The notes beneath the pieces were generated by a model, which saw nothing but the letters and a program-made list of their open reading frames with translations, was not told the origin of the DNA and ran no database searches. Made by a program: the position numbers and the translations under genes. From Gracilaria domingensis (taxonomy: Eukaryota > Rhodophyta > Florideophyceae > Gracilariales > Gracilariaceae): DNA of 64,000 nt. Where the stretch lies: assembly GCA_022539475.1 (NCBI GenBank), contig VCMS01000173.1, forward strand, positions 1-64,000, in the 5' to 3' direction. Shown here piece by piece: positions 52,624-64,000 of this stretch. The first letter of the stretch is position 1; every line of letters begins with the position of its first letter.

Positions 52624-52962
52624 TGTTCGGGATAGGCGATTCTGGTACTTGTTTGGGATATAGGCTAGATTCTCGTTTATCGCGTCTTGCGGTATGTTTG
52701 CTGCATGGGCATTCTCGGTGTCCTTGGTTGTGAGTTCTCGCTTCGACACCTTTCGCGGTTTACGATGATATGGTCGGCTGGTAATCTAACCGATCCCTTT
52801 CCTGCTTCTTCTTCCGTATGCGAGTTACCAGGTCCCTCGACTTTTCTAGCGCAACGTTTCTGTTTCGTTTTATCAATGGTACGTTCCATCGCATTTCAAA
52901 TGTATCTAACGGATCATTGACTAACTTATGGATACTTTCTGCTTGCGTATACAGGTAAATGA
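52624..52962. repeat. Direct repeat unit B (~340 bp)
   Basis: Second copy of unit A with scattered substitutions and small indels (by eye over 90 percent similar). The small minus-strand frame in this copy is changed by indels after ~25 codons, so it is not preserved as protein. Confidence 0.75.
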
Positions 52963-53000
52963 CTTTTGATGCGGACGTAGCTCACGAGTTGCAGGTGCAG

Positions 53001-53160
53001 GTTCCTCAAGTAGGGAACCATGCATCTGGGCATGGTTCCCTACATGAGGAACGGAGAGGATGAGGCGCTTCGCGCCTCATCCTCTCGGAGTGCGTATGTG
53101 TTCTACCGATCCAGCACTATGGTGAAGGTGCAGTCTGCGGCATCTGCCGCAGATTGCGCC
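53001..53160. repeat. Three consecutive hairpins
   Basis: GTTCCTCAAGTAGGGAACCATGC with GCATGGTTCCCTACATGAGGAAC (53001-53052), GAGGATGAGGCGCTTCGCGCCTCATCCTC (53056-53084, perfect) and GGTGCAGTCTGCGGCATCTGCCGCAGATTGCGCC (53128-53160). They follow one another within 160 bases directly before the Ty3/gypsy relic. Role unknown. Confidence 0.78.
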
Positions 53161-53162
53161 TA

Positions 53163-53575
53163 CACCCGCTCCATTATGGGGAAATGGTACCTGTAATATA
53201 GCGAAGTAGTGGTTAGCAAAAGCGGTCGATAGAAGAATAGATACGAATAAAACGGTATGATTTCATAATGGGGATCATCTGTACTAGCACTAGTATTCCA
53301 TGCGTTGCAGGGTATCATTCCGCAGAAGGTATCGTGTAATGTGCACCTCAATGGAAACTGAACCTAGACTTCGCGAAATACGGTTCAGGTAGCCCTCGAC
53401 TAAAGAACTAGCACGAGTGGAAAACCCCCCAGTATTTACTCCACAGAGATTCTGGACGACCCAAGCAATTATCTGCAAATTTTGAAATAATTGATCTCGA
53501 TATTTTTTCAAAAAATTTACTGGACGACCCTTGCCAATTTCTGGACGACCCTCGCCAAAAACTAGCATCTGCAAG
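53163..53575. other. Non-coding stretch with repeated CTGGACGACCC
   Basis: CTGGACGACCC occurs three times (about 53452, 53521 and 53541), ending just where the RNase H domain of the gypsy relic stops. The rest (53163-53450) shows no gene. Confidence 0.55.
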
Positions 53576-55648
53576 AGACAGACGGAGACGCCAGCGCATT
53601 AACCTGCCAGAGGGTTCCGATATTCTGAAGAGCCAACGGAGGGCCGAATGGTCGGTATGCACCACGAAGTGAGTACCCATTAAGTAGAATCGCAGTATGT
53701 TCAATGCCCAGATGACGGCTAAACATTCTTTCTCAGATACTGAGTAGTTCTTCTCATGAACATTCAGTGTCCTTGACGAGTAGCCATTCGGTCTACGGGT
53801 TCCGTCTTCCAAGGTTTGGAACAAAGCGCAAACAAATTGGTAGGCAATAACGTCTGTGTCAACCGAATATTGTAAACCAGGAGTTGGTAAAGCCAAAACT
53901 GGTGGTGACGTTACAGCGTCCACAAGGGACTGAAATGCGGAAGCTTCCGCTTCCCTGAAGGGTTCCAGCTCAACTGGCCTGCCCTTCTTCAAAAGCTCGT
54001 TAAGGGGAGCCGAGATTTCCGCAAAATTCGGAACGAATCTACGATACACGTTACAAAGTTCAAGAAAAGAACGGAGTTCCGTTTGGTTCGTCGGGTGCTT
54101 TGCTTCCTTCAAGGATTTCACACGAACTTCGTCAATCGAAAGCTTTCCGGGAGGGATCGTATGTCCAAAATACTGAACCGAATCGGTGAAAAACCCGCAC
54201 TTCTTTAACTTCAGAGTTATTCCGGCATCGCGGAGAACACGCATGATTTCTCGCACATGAGACAAATGATCGTCTATGTTGTTGGAAAAGATGATGATGT
54301 CATCAAGGTATACCAAAACAGGTCTTCCACTTGTATGGAGCCAGTAGAATATCCAATGCTCTTTGGAACGTAGCGGGCGCATTTGTGAGCCCAAAGGCCA
54401 TTCGTTTGAAACGATACAAGCCTTGATGGCACTCGAAACCGGTTTTGTCACGGTCTTCCTTGCGGATAGGAACTTGCCAATATCCCCAATTCGCGTCGAG
54501 CGCCGTGAAAATCTGAGCACTCCCGAGTGAGTCAATGCATTCGTCCATTCGTGGAATCGGGTAGACGTCCTTAACTGTATCCGAATTGAGGCGACGGTAA
54601 TCAATACAGAATCGCCACGATCCTTCCTTCTTAGGAGCTAGTACTACTGGTGATGCCCACGGGGATTGGGCCAGTATGATGTCTCCAGCCTTAAGCATCT
54701 TCTCAACTTGAGCTTCTTCTTCTTCCCTAGCCTTAGGGCCAGCCCTATAAGGGTGTTGCGCTTTCGGCCGAGTGTTCGGAAGGAGATCAATTCTGTGCTC
54801 GGTAATCGAGATCTTTCCTAGGGAACCATCCCACATCGGGGTAAACTCCCTCAACTTATCACGTAGTTTCTCACGGTGAGTGTCTGGTACATGTTCCAGA
54901 TTCACTTCTTCCAATTCCTTAACAGGATCCTTCTGTTCTTGTCCCAGGGGACTAGCCTTTTCCTCAGACTCTAATGGTTGGTTCGGCGTACCGACATCCG
55001 AAACGGTTGCAATTATCTCCTCTTCCCCCTTCTCAGGGTGTTGTACGCCGAGTACGTCCGCGAGGGTAACCTTTGTAGGTATTACAGCGGCCGGATGCGG
55101 CATTACTGAACCAATAACCTGCTGTTTAGTTAACCATTGAGGTTGAGGCCCCAAATTGGCTATGAAAAGCTTAAAAGGCTTCTGAGGTTCAATATGAACA
55201 ACTCCATTAGCGAGAGCAAGAAGACAAGAATCATATAATGATTGTATCGGTTGCACGACACGTAAACCAGGTTGGTCGAGCTCACAGTGACCAGGTTGGG
55301 ATTCGGCGGAACAAATGAACGGCGCACCGAAACGAGTAGAACTTCTATCCATGTTGGATATGCGGCCCGGACGTGAATCGGCTTCGGCACCGAAACCTGT
55401 CGCTAAAAGTCGCAGCCCAGAATAACGGGAGCAGCTAGTGATTCGCATACGAGAAATTCTAATTGGACTGTACATTGGCCGAGCCGAACCATCAGGTCAA
55501 TGAAGCCTTCCGTCCGTAACGGATTGTTGTTTGCATCGGCAATATGCAGCGATGGACCTTTACGAATCAACGGCCGTAACGAGGCAGGCAACAACGATTT
55601 AACCAAAAGTTTAGGACCACCTCCAGTATCTAGAACAGATAACTGTCA
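53576..55648 (-). pseudogene. Ty3/gypsy pol: protease, reverse transcriptase, RNase H
   Basis: The retropepsin starts with LDTGGGPKLLVKSL (catalytic DTG at 55622-55630) and ends at AAPVILGCDF, then the frame shifts. The reverse transcriptase has SPWASPVVLAPKKEGSWRF, the Asp motif FTALDANWGYWQV, and, after another shift near 54325, VYLDDIIIFSNN, the YLDD catalytic box. The RNase H opens with LQYSVDTDVIAYQ, keeps VHTDHSALRW, and stops abruptly after RWRLRLSLADAS. No integrase follows on this strand. Stops and shifts show that it is inactive. The YLDD/SVDTD arrangement is that of Metaviridae. Confidence 0.9.
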
Positions 55649-55905
55649 AACCATAAACTGTTTAGACAAGCCAAGGTCAGCGTAAACCTTGTAGTTACGC
55701 TTGGCCTTGACCATAACCTGATCCGGGATACGGCGATTTCTATACCGCACCCACGGTCGACGCAGAACACCAAAGTGTCTCGAGTTCACGTCGGATTCAG
55801 CCGATTTCCTAGTAAGGATCTTGACTGGGAAGCGAGGCGATGACGCCTCGGGCGCCACACTCCTCGACTCTGTGGGCGTCCCTCCGTTCGGGGAGACTCC
55901 CAAAA

Positions 55906-57929
55906 TTAGTTTTTCGAAGGCGAATCCACCGAAGCGGTTTTGCCTCCGTCTGAGGACTGAACGACCTCAGAGGTTTGAGCTCTTAAAGATACCGGCACCG
56001 GGTTGGAGACCGATGCAACGATGTTTGGCAAGAACAGCGAACGGAACTGTTGGTAGGACAAATTCGGAACGCGCGCACGTTCTTCTTCCCTAAGGGACTC
56101 ATAAGCTTCTATAATCTTCGACATATCTTTCAGATTGAACTGACAGTGAGTCGAAACATGACCACGATGGTAGCAAACATGGCAGATAAGCGTTGACCTA
56201 TAGAAGCATGGACGGGTATCCGTACGGTTTTCTATCCGATGTTGCGGAGTAGTGTTATCCCGCCAACCGGGTCTACTGAAACGTGTGCTGTTGTTGGCAT
56301 ATGGGACCTTCGGTGGTACAACCTGTGTTCCCACGTACAGAGCCGGGTCTTCCTCAGAGGAAATTGAGGTTGGCGGAAACTCCGTACTAAGCAAGGACTG
56401 TCTGCTCTGGCTTTGAGCCAAATGAACATTTTCCACACCTGGATTTTCCTTAGAACGGTGGACTAACGACAGTGATGGTGAGTTCTCCGCATGGAGTATC
56501 GTAGAAGACCGATGTTTCGAGTGTTGGCGAGCATGCAAAGCATCTCTCTCTGCCTGGGAGAACTGAACCAGTTCCAGGTAGGTTGCCTTCCTGTCGGATT
56601 CCCGATACCCGGACACAAGTGTCCTGATGGCAGGATCTAAACCATCGCAAAACAAAGCGCATCGCTCATGGTGAGAATACACATTTCCACAACGATGAAA
56701 AGCCTTATTGAGGCGAGTCGAATAAAGCGTTTCCGTTTATGCGGATTTCTGTTTTGTATCGCGTAAAGCCAAGATGGCAGACTGAATCGCAGTACCAGTG
56801 GCATATGAACTCAGAAGATATTGAACAGCTTCCGGCCAATAAGTTACACCTTCCTCCGAGGCACGGAAAACTCCCATGACGGAGCGAAACTGATCTTCGG
56901 CCATTCCTTTAACGAAATACGGTAGTGGCACGAAAGCCTGGGCTTCACTCATCATGAGTATGTCGGCTTCCGATACGAAACGGGCGAGGAAGTCCAGTAC
57001 AAAAATTGAGTCTTCACAACTGAAAGCGTGATACTTCATCGTGAGGTCCATCCTCTTGATATAGTCCTTCACACGACCTGTCCCACGGGGAGTACGATCA
57101 AGTGATGAATCGTCTAAGAGATAATGTCGATACGATAACAGTTTCCGAAACAGGATGTTAGAGGGCTTCAACTCTTTGAGTCCAATGTGCTTCCTACCCT
57201 TCTCGCGGGTCATGATGGTGCCGTGCGCAGCATAGGTAACCTTGAACCGTGTCGGTCGCTCGCGGTGGTCACGATATCCATCATTGGACGAGTCAGACGA
57301 CGAAGTAGTAGAACTGTCCGAGTCGGAGTCAGGACGAACCAAACGGTCTTCATACGTAGTCGGTCGGTCCTTTCGGAACTTCTTTGAAGAATGACGGATT
57401 GAAACCCGAGGGCGGGCATCTTCCCTTGCTTGGGCAGCAATGAACTCTTCATCTGCCCGGAAAGTAGCCTCGAGCGTATCGATGCGACTGTGAGCTCGCT
57501 CCATCATACTCTGGAGAGTCTCGAAACGAGTTTCGATGTTCGATACGAATATGTTCGGGGCACCGAAACCTTCCAATATGGAATTAATATCCTTACGCAT
57601 GGTGCGTAGTTCTGCACTAACATCCCTAACTTGGGCTTCCTCGACACGAGCCCGGAGATCTTGAATATCCTGCAGATGATCGGTATTCGATATACGGAGA
57701 ACCTGCAGGTGGGTCTTCAACTCTTCAACCTCGTGTACGAGAGAACCCAATTGGGTAGATATCACATCCAACCCACCAGCCTGGGTAGCCGGGACATCCG
57801 GGGTGTGTTTCACTGTTTCACTTGGGCCGATGTAGGCTTTTCCTGCGTAGGATTCCGCGACACCTGCTTCGACGCGCGGGCGGCGGAACGGTTCGAAACT
57901 TCACGAGATCCCTCTGAAGGGCGAGCCAT
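55906..57929 (-). pseudogene. Ty3/gypsy gag with CCHC zinc knuckle
   Basis: ATG 57929 (ARPSEGSREVSNRSAARASK) leads after a shift near 57815 into a frame with a coiled coil (DVISTQLGSLVHEVEELKTH), a capsid-like region and RDTKQKSA, then TAA at 56737-56739, and the same frame goes on to 55906. The second part has the knuckle CHVCYHRGHVSTHC (CX2CX4HX4C), which binds RNA. The domain order fits gag of chromoviruses. The protease frame starts almost immediately downstream in another frame. Confidence 0.82.
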
Positions 57930-58988
57930 ATCAACCAGACGTGGTCAGACTGATTAATTCAGTACAAGCAACAAACCAAGGCCAAACAATGGCAACAACA
58001 GCAACAAAGATATCCAAACTGGACAACAAGAAACCAATAGAAAACTATCAACAACAATTAACACCAATTGAGGTTAACCCGTTCTTAAGCTTCTAGGTCG
58101 GGAGACTAATTTGTGGAGCAATCCCAGAAAGGGAAAAGCCACCGAGGCAGTTCGAATCCCCGCTCTCAAGAGAGGTTCGCACAGCGACAGCGCACCCCGT
58201 TTCCTCCGGTGTGGGTGTAAATCCACGAGGACTTCAGGCTATACCACAGCGTTGAGAAAGAACGCCCGAACGGGAAAAAGGCCAGGAAAGGCGGATACAG
58301 TAGTGTAGATCGTAGCTGACCAATGACGGTATCTGTAGCCAAATGTAGATATCCAAAGGTGGAACAACGAAATAGAAATAGGCGGTAATGAACCAAACCA
58401 ATGATAAAAACGAAAGAAAGAACAGAAACAAACCCAAGCACTGGGGCGAAGAGAAAGTACCGGTCGGTAAACAGATATGTGTGCACTCCACGAGTCACAA
58501 GAAAAACAAAAGAAAAACAAGACCAATGATGGTATGCACTGCGTGCACTCTCCTGGTTGGAGCCGGGGGATAACTAGACCGTGCTGCGGTAACTCGCTCC
58601 GCGAGGAGTTGGAGTTCTCGCGCAGGCGAAATAGTTAGAGCCGCACACCGGGTTACATTTACTAGGTTGGTGATGGCGGTGAGCCACCACCTAAGTAGTA
58701 GAATTAGCGGCCCTGTAGAGGGTTATCAAAAATATCTAAATAATAGATTAATCTAAGCACCTCATGTGCACCTCCTGTCCCGCGCAGTCCTGACAGTTGC
58801 GGACCAAAACCCACCGGGTATTTCTAAAAATTATGAAAAGATTCACTCCTTCCAAACAACCAAATAGTGGTACACATGTACACATTCCGGGTCCGGATCC
58901 ACGTAATCGTGCCACTCATAACCTCGAGTTCCCCATCGATGGGCGTCTCCATAAGTTATGATGGCCACTACCGAAACGGCATCCCTGA
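57930..58988. other. Presumed 5' leader and long terminal repeat of the gypsy element
   Basis: About 1 kb between gag (minus) and integrase (plus). By position it should hold leader and 5' LTR of the minus-strand half. No second copy of it was found in the window, so LTR borders cannot be set. GCTCCGCGAGGAGTTGGAG near 58600 forms a short hairpin. A B-box-like GTTCGAATCCC at 58147 does not form a tRNA. Confidence 0.4.
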
Positions 58989-60210
58989 GGAGGGTTTGCT
59001 CTACACATTACTTCAGAAGAGTTAGTCCGTGAACAACAAGTGGATGCCTTCTGTACGCAGATTCGTGGTCGACTCAACGCAGGATTTAAGATACCCTTTT
59101 CGATTAACGGCAGGGGAGTTTTTGTCAGGATGGTTGAATCTAACCAACAAATTGTGGTTCTCCACTCTTTACAACAACGGGTGCTGCATCTCTCACACTA
59201 TGTCAAAGTAGGCGCACAACCTGGGAGCAGGAAACTCTATTTGATTCTCCGAAGATATTTCTATTGGCCAGCGATGGCTTTCGACTGCTACGCAGTTAGC
59301 CGTTCGTGTACGGAATGCGCGCAAAACAACGTCAGACTCCGACGGTATTCTAAGAAGTTGTCGCTGTTTCCAGCTCGCGCTCCCTTGGAGTTCATGGCTA
59401 TCGATATCCTTGGTGAATTGATCAAGACTGCTCGCGGTAACCGGTTTCTCCTGGTTATCACGGACAGGTTGTTTCAAAGCTGGTACGGATAGTTCCGTTA
59501 AAGCCTATCACCGCTCGCGTGGTCACGGAGGCGTTTGTCACGCATTGGGTCTTTTCATTCATCTGTTATCAGATAATAGACCGCAATTCACTGCGCAGTT
59601 CTTTCAGTACGTGTGGAGAATCTTGGATATAAAGAACTTGTTGACGACAACTTATCATCCCCAGAGTAATTGGCAAGTTGAAATTTTTAATCAAACAGTG
59701 CTGAACGCATTACGATACTATGTCGCGGATCACCCCAAGAACTGGGACCTATACAGGGACTCGATTACTTACGCGTACAACACCCAGGTTTATCGGGCTA
59801 CCTCGATATCACCATTCGAGTTGGTTTTACCCAGAAGACTGCCGCCGGTTGCAATAGAAGCTGAACCGACACTGTCAACGTACCCGTCGCCGGGTAAGTA
59901 CAAGGATGCCTGGAAATCTTGATTAACGAAGATGGTACCGGTTGCCGAGAGGGCCATGAATAAGGCGCAGCTTGCCTACAAGCGTAACGTCGATAAGCGA
60001 ATTCGACGTCCCCTACCTATAATTCGTAAAGATGACTACGTGTTCTTACGCAGAGAACACTATAATCCTGAAAAAGAACGGCGTCATAGGCTGTCCCCGA
60101 TTACGGACGGTCCTTATCGAGTTGTCGAAGTCGCTTCTGACACTGTCGTCCTCGAAATTGACAATCAACACGAACTTATTTTTCGTGAACCGCGTTACGC
60201 TCGCGCCTAA
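58989..60210 (+). pseudogene. Ty3/gypsy integrase (H2C2, DDE core, GPY domain)
   Basis: Starting inside the linker before integrase (HITSEELVREQQVDAFC), then an H2C2 zinc domain (VLHLSHYVKVG, RSCTECAQN), the core with EFMAIDILGEL and FLLVITDR, a frameshift near 59470-59500 and another near 59560, then LLSDNRPQFTAQFF and YHPQSNWQVEIFNQT. After TGA near 59922 the C-terminal domain has GPYRVVEV, the GPY/F module. The break begins precisely where the minus-strand half ends in domain order, which suggests that both come from one element. Confidence 0.88.
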
Positions 60211-61751
60211 TCCAAATGTGCAGCTGTCTACTGGCCCCGCCGCTTCAGTTGATTTTACGCAGGAGGAATCCGCTTGCGTATCTACGCACCGGGCATCACA
60301 GCGCCCTGCTGTTCTTCCGCACCCGGGTCGAGGTTTAACTGATCTACCTTTGGAAGTTTATTCTCCATTACGACATGATACCGCTGATACTCGAAATGTT
60401 CGAGGGACTCTACTCGAGTTACCCCGCCCATACATATCCTCGCGAAACCCGTGGCTCTGCCTAAGGAGGGGGAGGGTGATGCTGATTCGTTCGTAAACGA
60501 TTTTCCGGCGTCCCACGGTTCTCCAGCAACTGGACCTGGTACTGCTGTTGCCGAACATGGCACTGCTCTTACCCGACATACCATATCTAGTGACGCAATG
60601 GCCTCCCGGAGTGAGACACATTCGCAAGTTACGAAGTCTCCCCGCAGGGATGGTCCAAGCGCTCGGAGTATCATTACAGCTGCGGCCTCGGTTCGTCGAG
60701 CTGAGAAGAAAGTTTCTGTTGATCCTGAGTCGCAACCGCACGAGGAGAATGATAAGGACTTCGATGATATAGAATCGGATCCAGCATGGATGGCTGTGTG
60801 GATTCCAGAGTATTTCTGATAACATGGATACCATGGAAGGTGCATACCAGTTGGTCACTTGGTACTTCACCGTCACAAGGTGATCCACGACGTGGAGAGA
60901 CCGTTTGCACGGTGCGCTCATCTGCCTGTCACTTCAGGTGCAGTGCCGCAATCTCGCGAAGGAGGGCAGTCGCATGCGCTGCGCGCGAGCACTGCTATTC
61001 TGTGGAATCTCCTTATTGAGAATTGGATTACATATTTATCCGTGAAGGGCCGAATCCGGCGCTGTGCGCATTGCCGCATTTCGAAAAAACTCAAATTTTC
61101 CTGTTGCCAACCGCTCACGGTGTCCTCTCGTGGCACTCGTACCCCCTGCAACAGCGCGCGCAATTTAATTGCCTGATTTTTTGGCTTGCCACGGCGCGTG
61201 GACTCCGGTGCAAACAGATGGCATGGCGCATGGACACTTGGCACCTTTGCAGACCCAAGCAGGAACGCTTGCACAAGAACACGTGGCAACATGCATGGCC
61301 AATGAGATCACGTTGCACTCCGTGCAACCGGTCAACCGGTGTGACAATGCAACTGCCCACGTGGCGACCGCCGCACCAATGGCGTTGAAGTGCACAATCT
61401 TCGTGGCCCGGTGAACCTCCGGCAAGGATAGGAAGAGCCTGAAGACGGTAATCACCGAGAACGGTCAGCCTCGTGAATACGAATATATCGTGTATCGTTG
61501 TTGACACCGTTTATCGGTTTGTTCGTTGATGTTCATGAACGGATACCCGTTGAACTCAGAAAGCTGAGGAGTATTAATTGCACTTCGATATTCGAAAACT
61601 GGGTGTATCCAGGTGGGGCTCTAGTACTGCTGTCACATCGCGCGCTCGCGAAGCTCGCGCGAATGAAATTGGCAAAAGCCGTTGCCGTAGCCTCCACCAG
61701 AAGAGTCTTGAAGCAAACCTCGTAAGGTGTTCTCATCGTCTGAGTATCTCA
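60211..61751. other. Low-complexity linker region between integrase and chromodomain
   Basis: Ser/Pro/Ala-rich plus-strand frames (60211-60496, 60451-60819) look like the decayed integrase tail, with acidic VDPESQPHEENDKDFDDIE near 60720-60780. From 60820 to 61750 nothing was recognised; an insertion is possible since chromodomains usually follow the integrase closely. Confidence 0.4.
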
Positions 61752-61919
61752 ATGGTTAATCCAGAAACGGATGTCTACCGGCAGAGGTATGTCGTCCACC
61801 AAATTATGCGGCATGTTGCAGGTCCCGATGGGAGGTTCCGTTATCAAATCCGTTGGTATGGATACCTCGTGAAGAACATACGTACGAACATATTGGAAAT
61901 TTACCTCGTTCAAAGGTAA
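61752..61919 (+). pseudogene. Chromodomain of the gypsy element (partial)
   Basis: RYVVHQIMRHVAGPDG followed by RFRYQIRWYGYLVKN has the chromodomain pattern Y-x-V-x-x-I...Y-x-(V/I)-(K/R)-W-x-G-Y; the C-terminal helix is weak. In chromoviruses this domain is at the end of integrase and steers insertion to methylated histones. It supports classification of the relic as a chromovirus. Confidence 0.65.
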
Positions 61920-62329
61920 TAGCCTATCACTGGCGTTCGCGTACAGCTCTTCCTCCATATCTGGATTGCGCCCAGGTGGGATAACTCATGACCGAGCACG
62001 AGCGTTCTCATTGTTGTCCACTCTGCAGAACGGTTTGGTTATCAAGGTATTACTCGTTGGTTCGAGAGAATCTCAGGGATGAAGAAGAAGCATAACTCCG
62101 AATTAACGGAGTCACCGAATTAACGGTTAAGAAGTAACAGAAGTTCATGAATCATGAAGTACACTGAATCGTGAAGTAAAAAGATGAAGATGAAGAATCG
62201 GAAACTATAAATTCAGAAGTTGAAGAAGAAGAAATGAAGAAGGAAGATCTATCACTGTAATTCAGTCTTACCAGAAGAGTGGTTCTAAGATGATTTATGC
62301 TACTTGCGTAGCAAGGGGTCACGAGAGGT
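61920..62329. other. Purine-rich non-coding stretch
   Basis: A run of GAAGATGAAGAAT...GAAGAAGAAGAAATGAAGAAG at about 62180-62250. It could be the polypurine tract side and 3' end of the gypsy half, but an LTR was not identified. Confidence 0.35.
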
Positions 62330-64000
62330 TGTTGTCACGTCGTCGGGTTCTTTATTCCCGCCGCTGGAGCACCTCCCGGATTGGTGGGGCCACCCTGGTT
62401 CAGGGAAAGCGAAGGGTAGCTCTGCGCAGCTAACGCCAGCATCTGGCCGATATCCGTCATCACCGGTGGAATCGGGACGCCCATCTGGGTGAGCTGGTTT
62501 CGCAACGCAGCAGCCTGCGGATCAACCGCCCCAGTCTGCGTGATGTTCCAACCAGGTGGAGCGCTACACCCGCTTGCTCCCGTCGTTGGGATAACCTACA
62601 TGCTACTCACCGGCGTCGGTTGCACCCCCTCTCCAGGGTTCACTGGTTCGATAACCGCCATCGGATCGTCCTCCCTGTCTCGGTCATAGTAACTGTCGGA
62701 AAACATGAACCTGATCCGGTGATCACTCGTCACGACACTAGGCACTTGCTTCAAGGCACGAGGTTCCGCGAAGTCGGTCACGGTCCTCTCCCAAGGGTTG
62801 AAGTATACGAAGTCTCCAGCCCCTGGATATCCTCTACCTGGCGACTTATCGAAGCGCGTACGCTGACCCGCTGAAACGTTCTCGGGCGGTACTCTGCTCC
62901 AATCGATATCATCGATGACGTCGAGAAGGTACAGAAATTCATCCACGTTGGTGGAGGAACAGAGAGCGGTGCGTAAATCCACTTGTCGAACGAGCTGCCT
63001 CAACTTCGGGGGAAGGTATCAAATACCGCACTGGTCGTAGACTTCCCAGAGGGTGAACGCGGCATCGCGGGCAGCTCATTCGCACATCATCAGAGCCCAG
63101 TACCCGGATTTCGGATTTGCAATCATTCGGAACCCAATGTAGGCAATGCAGGGAGGACACTCCGCGAAACAACCGCGTGGAACCTCAAGGTTGCTCCACG
63201 ACGGAGGAAATGGGACGTAGCGACCCGGTAGTGCGTCATGTCGCAGACGATCCACTTCGGAATTCGTGTAAGGTACGAAGAACCCGGACCGGGATCGCCA
63301 CTTCCTTTCACTTCAGACAGGGTCGCTGAAGGTCCCCTCGCCAGAAGGGCGTCGCATAAAGCGAAACTCTGCTAGCAGAATGGATCGGTTGAAGAGCAAC
63401 CTATCGGGATCCATCGGAGCATTCCGGATAATCTTCGTCGGATCGAACCCAGCGAGATTCCCTCCATAGAGATTTCACGGTACGTTCGGTATCGGGAGAG
63501 ATCGAACCCGTACTGGGGCGGTACCACTTCTGGTGGATTGTGAGCACGGTTCATTCGGAAGTACGAAAGACGCGCCATACCTGCGCGAGCTTCGTCCAGC
63601 ATCTCGTACTACCTGCCGGTTCTTTTCCTGTCAAGGAGGTGTGGTGCCCCCGCAATGCGGGTTCTCCACTCCCCGGAGGTCACCATATCTCGTTAAAAAC
63701 CGCCTGGAAATGTGCCGTCTTCCGTGAAGGAATCGATGTGTCTTCATCCTTCACCGGTTGAGGGTGGAACCAGGGAGCTCTGGAATACGCCCAACCGCCG
63801 TCTAGTCGCGGATCTCGAACGAGAAGCGATTCGCGTGTGATCCATCCGATGTGTGCGCCGTAACCGGCATAGCTCTAGAGAAGTTCGAAGCCGATACCGC
63901 GGCAACGTTCATAGCTGAAGCGACGGGCTGCTGACTCCCCTGTGGCGGCAGGGCTGTGGCGAAACCGCCGAAGTATCCTGCTCCTGTGGAAGACGTTCCG
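62330..64000 (-). pseudogene. Decayed long protein of unknown identity, running off the window
   Basis: On the minus strand, coherent peptide stretches follow each other from the window end: YFGGFATALPPQGSQQPVAS, then after a shift near 63820 GGWAYSRAPWFHPQPVKDED, then SYFRMNRAHNPPEVVPPQYG, then VDEFLYLLDVIDDIDWSRVP (62596-63003), and a Pro/Gln-rich end LTQMGVPIPPVMTDIGQMLA to about 62330. Stops (63372, 62596) and at least two frame changes break it. Composition resembles a structural or Gag-type protein, but no motif allows assignment. It might be gag of another retroelement or an integrated virus structural gene. Confidence 0.4.

Noticed and set aside
58130-58175. tRNA-like B box GTTCGAATCCC near a presumed LTR
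   Set aside because: The T-stem does not pair (GGCAG against CCCCG) and no acceptor stem is present. It may relate to a primer-binding site but that could not be shown.
60918-61507. Overlapping 96-130 codon frames on the minus strand
   Set aside because: Cys/His-rich by chance in GC-rich DNA; no zinc-finger spacing is kept and frames overlap each other.

Overview
This is a nuclear eukaryotic window: intron-poor genes, standard stop codons, mitochondrial-targeted ISD11 and mS23-type proteins, an SR-protein kinase, a sterol methyl oxidase, and many eukaryotic transposon families (MULE, hAT, Harbinger, pogo, Plavaka/CACTA-like, Ty3/gypsy). Compact intronless genes between transposon-rich stretches fit a multicellular red alga best. 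That is an inference; no marker in the window proves the lineage.

Layout. (1) 1-8580 is the left arm of a large inverted duplication. It carries a 2OG-Fe(II) dioxygenase, two tail-to-tail HAD phosphatase-like genes, a ketopantoate-reductase-like gene, a ribulose-phosphate 3-epimerase remnant and an unknown coiled-coil gene. (2) 8581-14000 holds a hAT relic and repeats, including a dispersed 22-26 bp hairpin. (3) 14011-19979 is a complete MULE with ~265 bp terminal inverted repeats, a perfect 9-bp target duplication, a decayed transposase and a captured ULP1-type protease. (4) 20365-22746 is an intact TIR-NB-ARC gene with C-terminal membrane helices. (5) 24.2-29.7 kb is the host-gene core: a Harbinger scrap, then C4-sterol methyl oxidase, SRPK kinase, mS23 and ISD11. 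(6) 30.3-34.2 kb has an uninterrupted pogo-like transposase and a broken Myb/SANT-like gene. (7) 34489-41011 is the right arm of the inverted duplication, in which every gene is broken.

(8) 39.4-51.5 kb is the most unusual part. A ParB-like/2OG-dioxygenase reading frame runs left and a beta-class DNA methyltransferase fused to a SET domain runs right. Between them lies a nested-palindrome GC-rich spacer. Downstream are an unknown basic/coiled-coil gene and, convergent to it, a decayed Plavaka-like transposase. Together they look like a mobile element that carried DNA- and chromatin-modifying enzymes. This copy is dead (three in-frame stops in the methyltransferase-SET frame, stops in the ParB-2OG frame, frameshifts in the transposase), but the domain order is still readable.

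(9) 51.5-53.2 kb holds palindromes and a ~340 bp direct duplication. (10) 53.6-61.9 kb holds a decayed chromovirus-type Ty3/gypsy element whose gag-protease-RT-RNase H half lies on the minus strand and whose integrase-chromodomain half lies on the plus strand, as if one half had been inverted. (11) 62.3-64 kb holds a decayed minus-strand frame of unknown identity running off the window.

Intact host genes, probably functional: the HAD gene at 3468-4340, KPR-like 4968-5870, TIR-NB-ARC, ERG25-like, SRPK, mS23, ISD11. The other coding regions are mobile or decayed.
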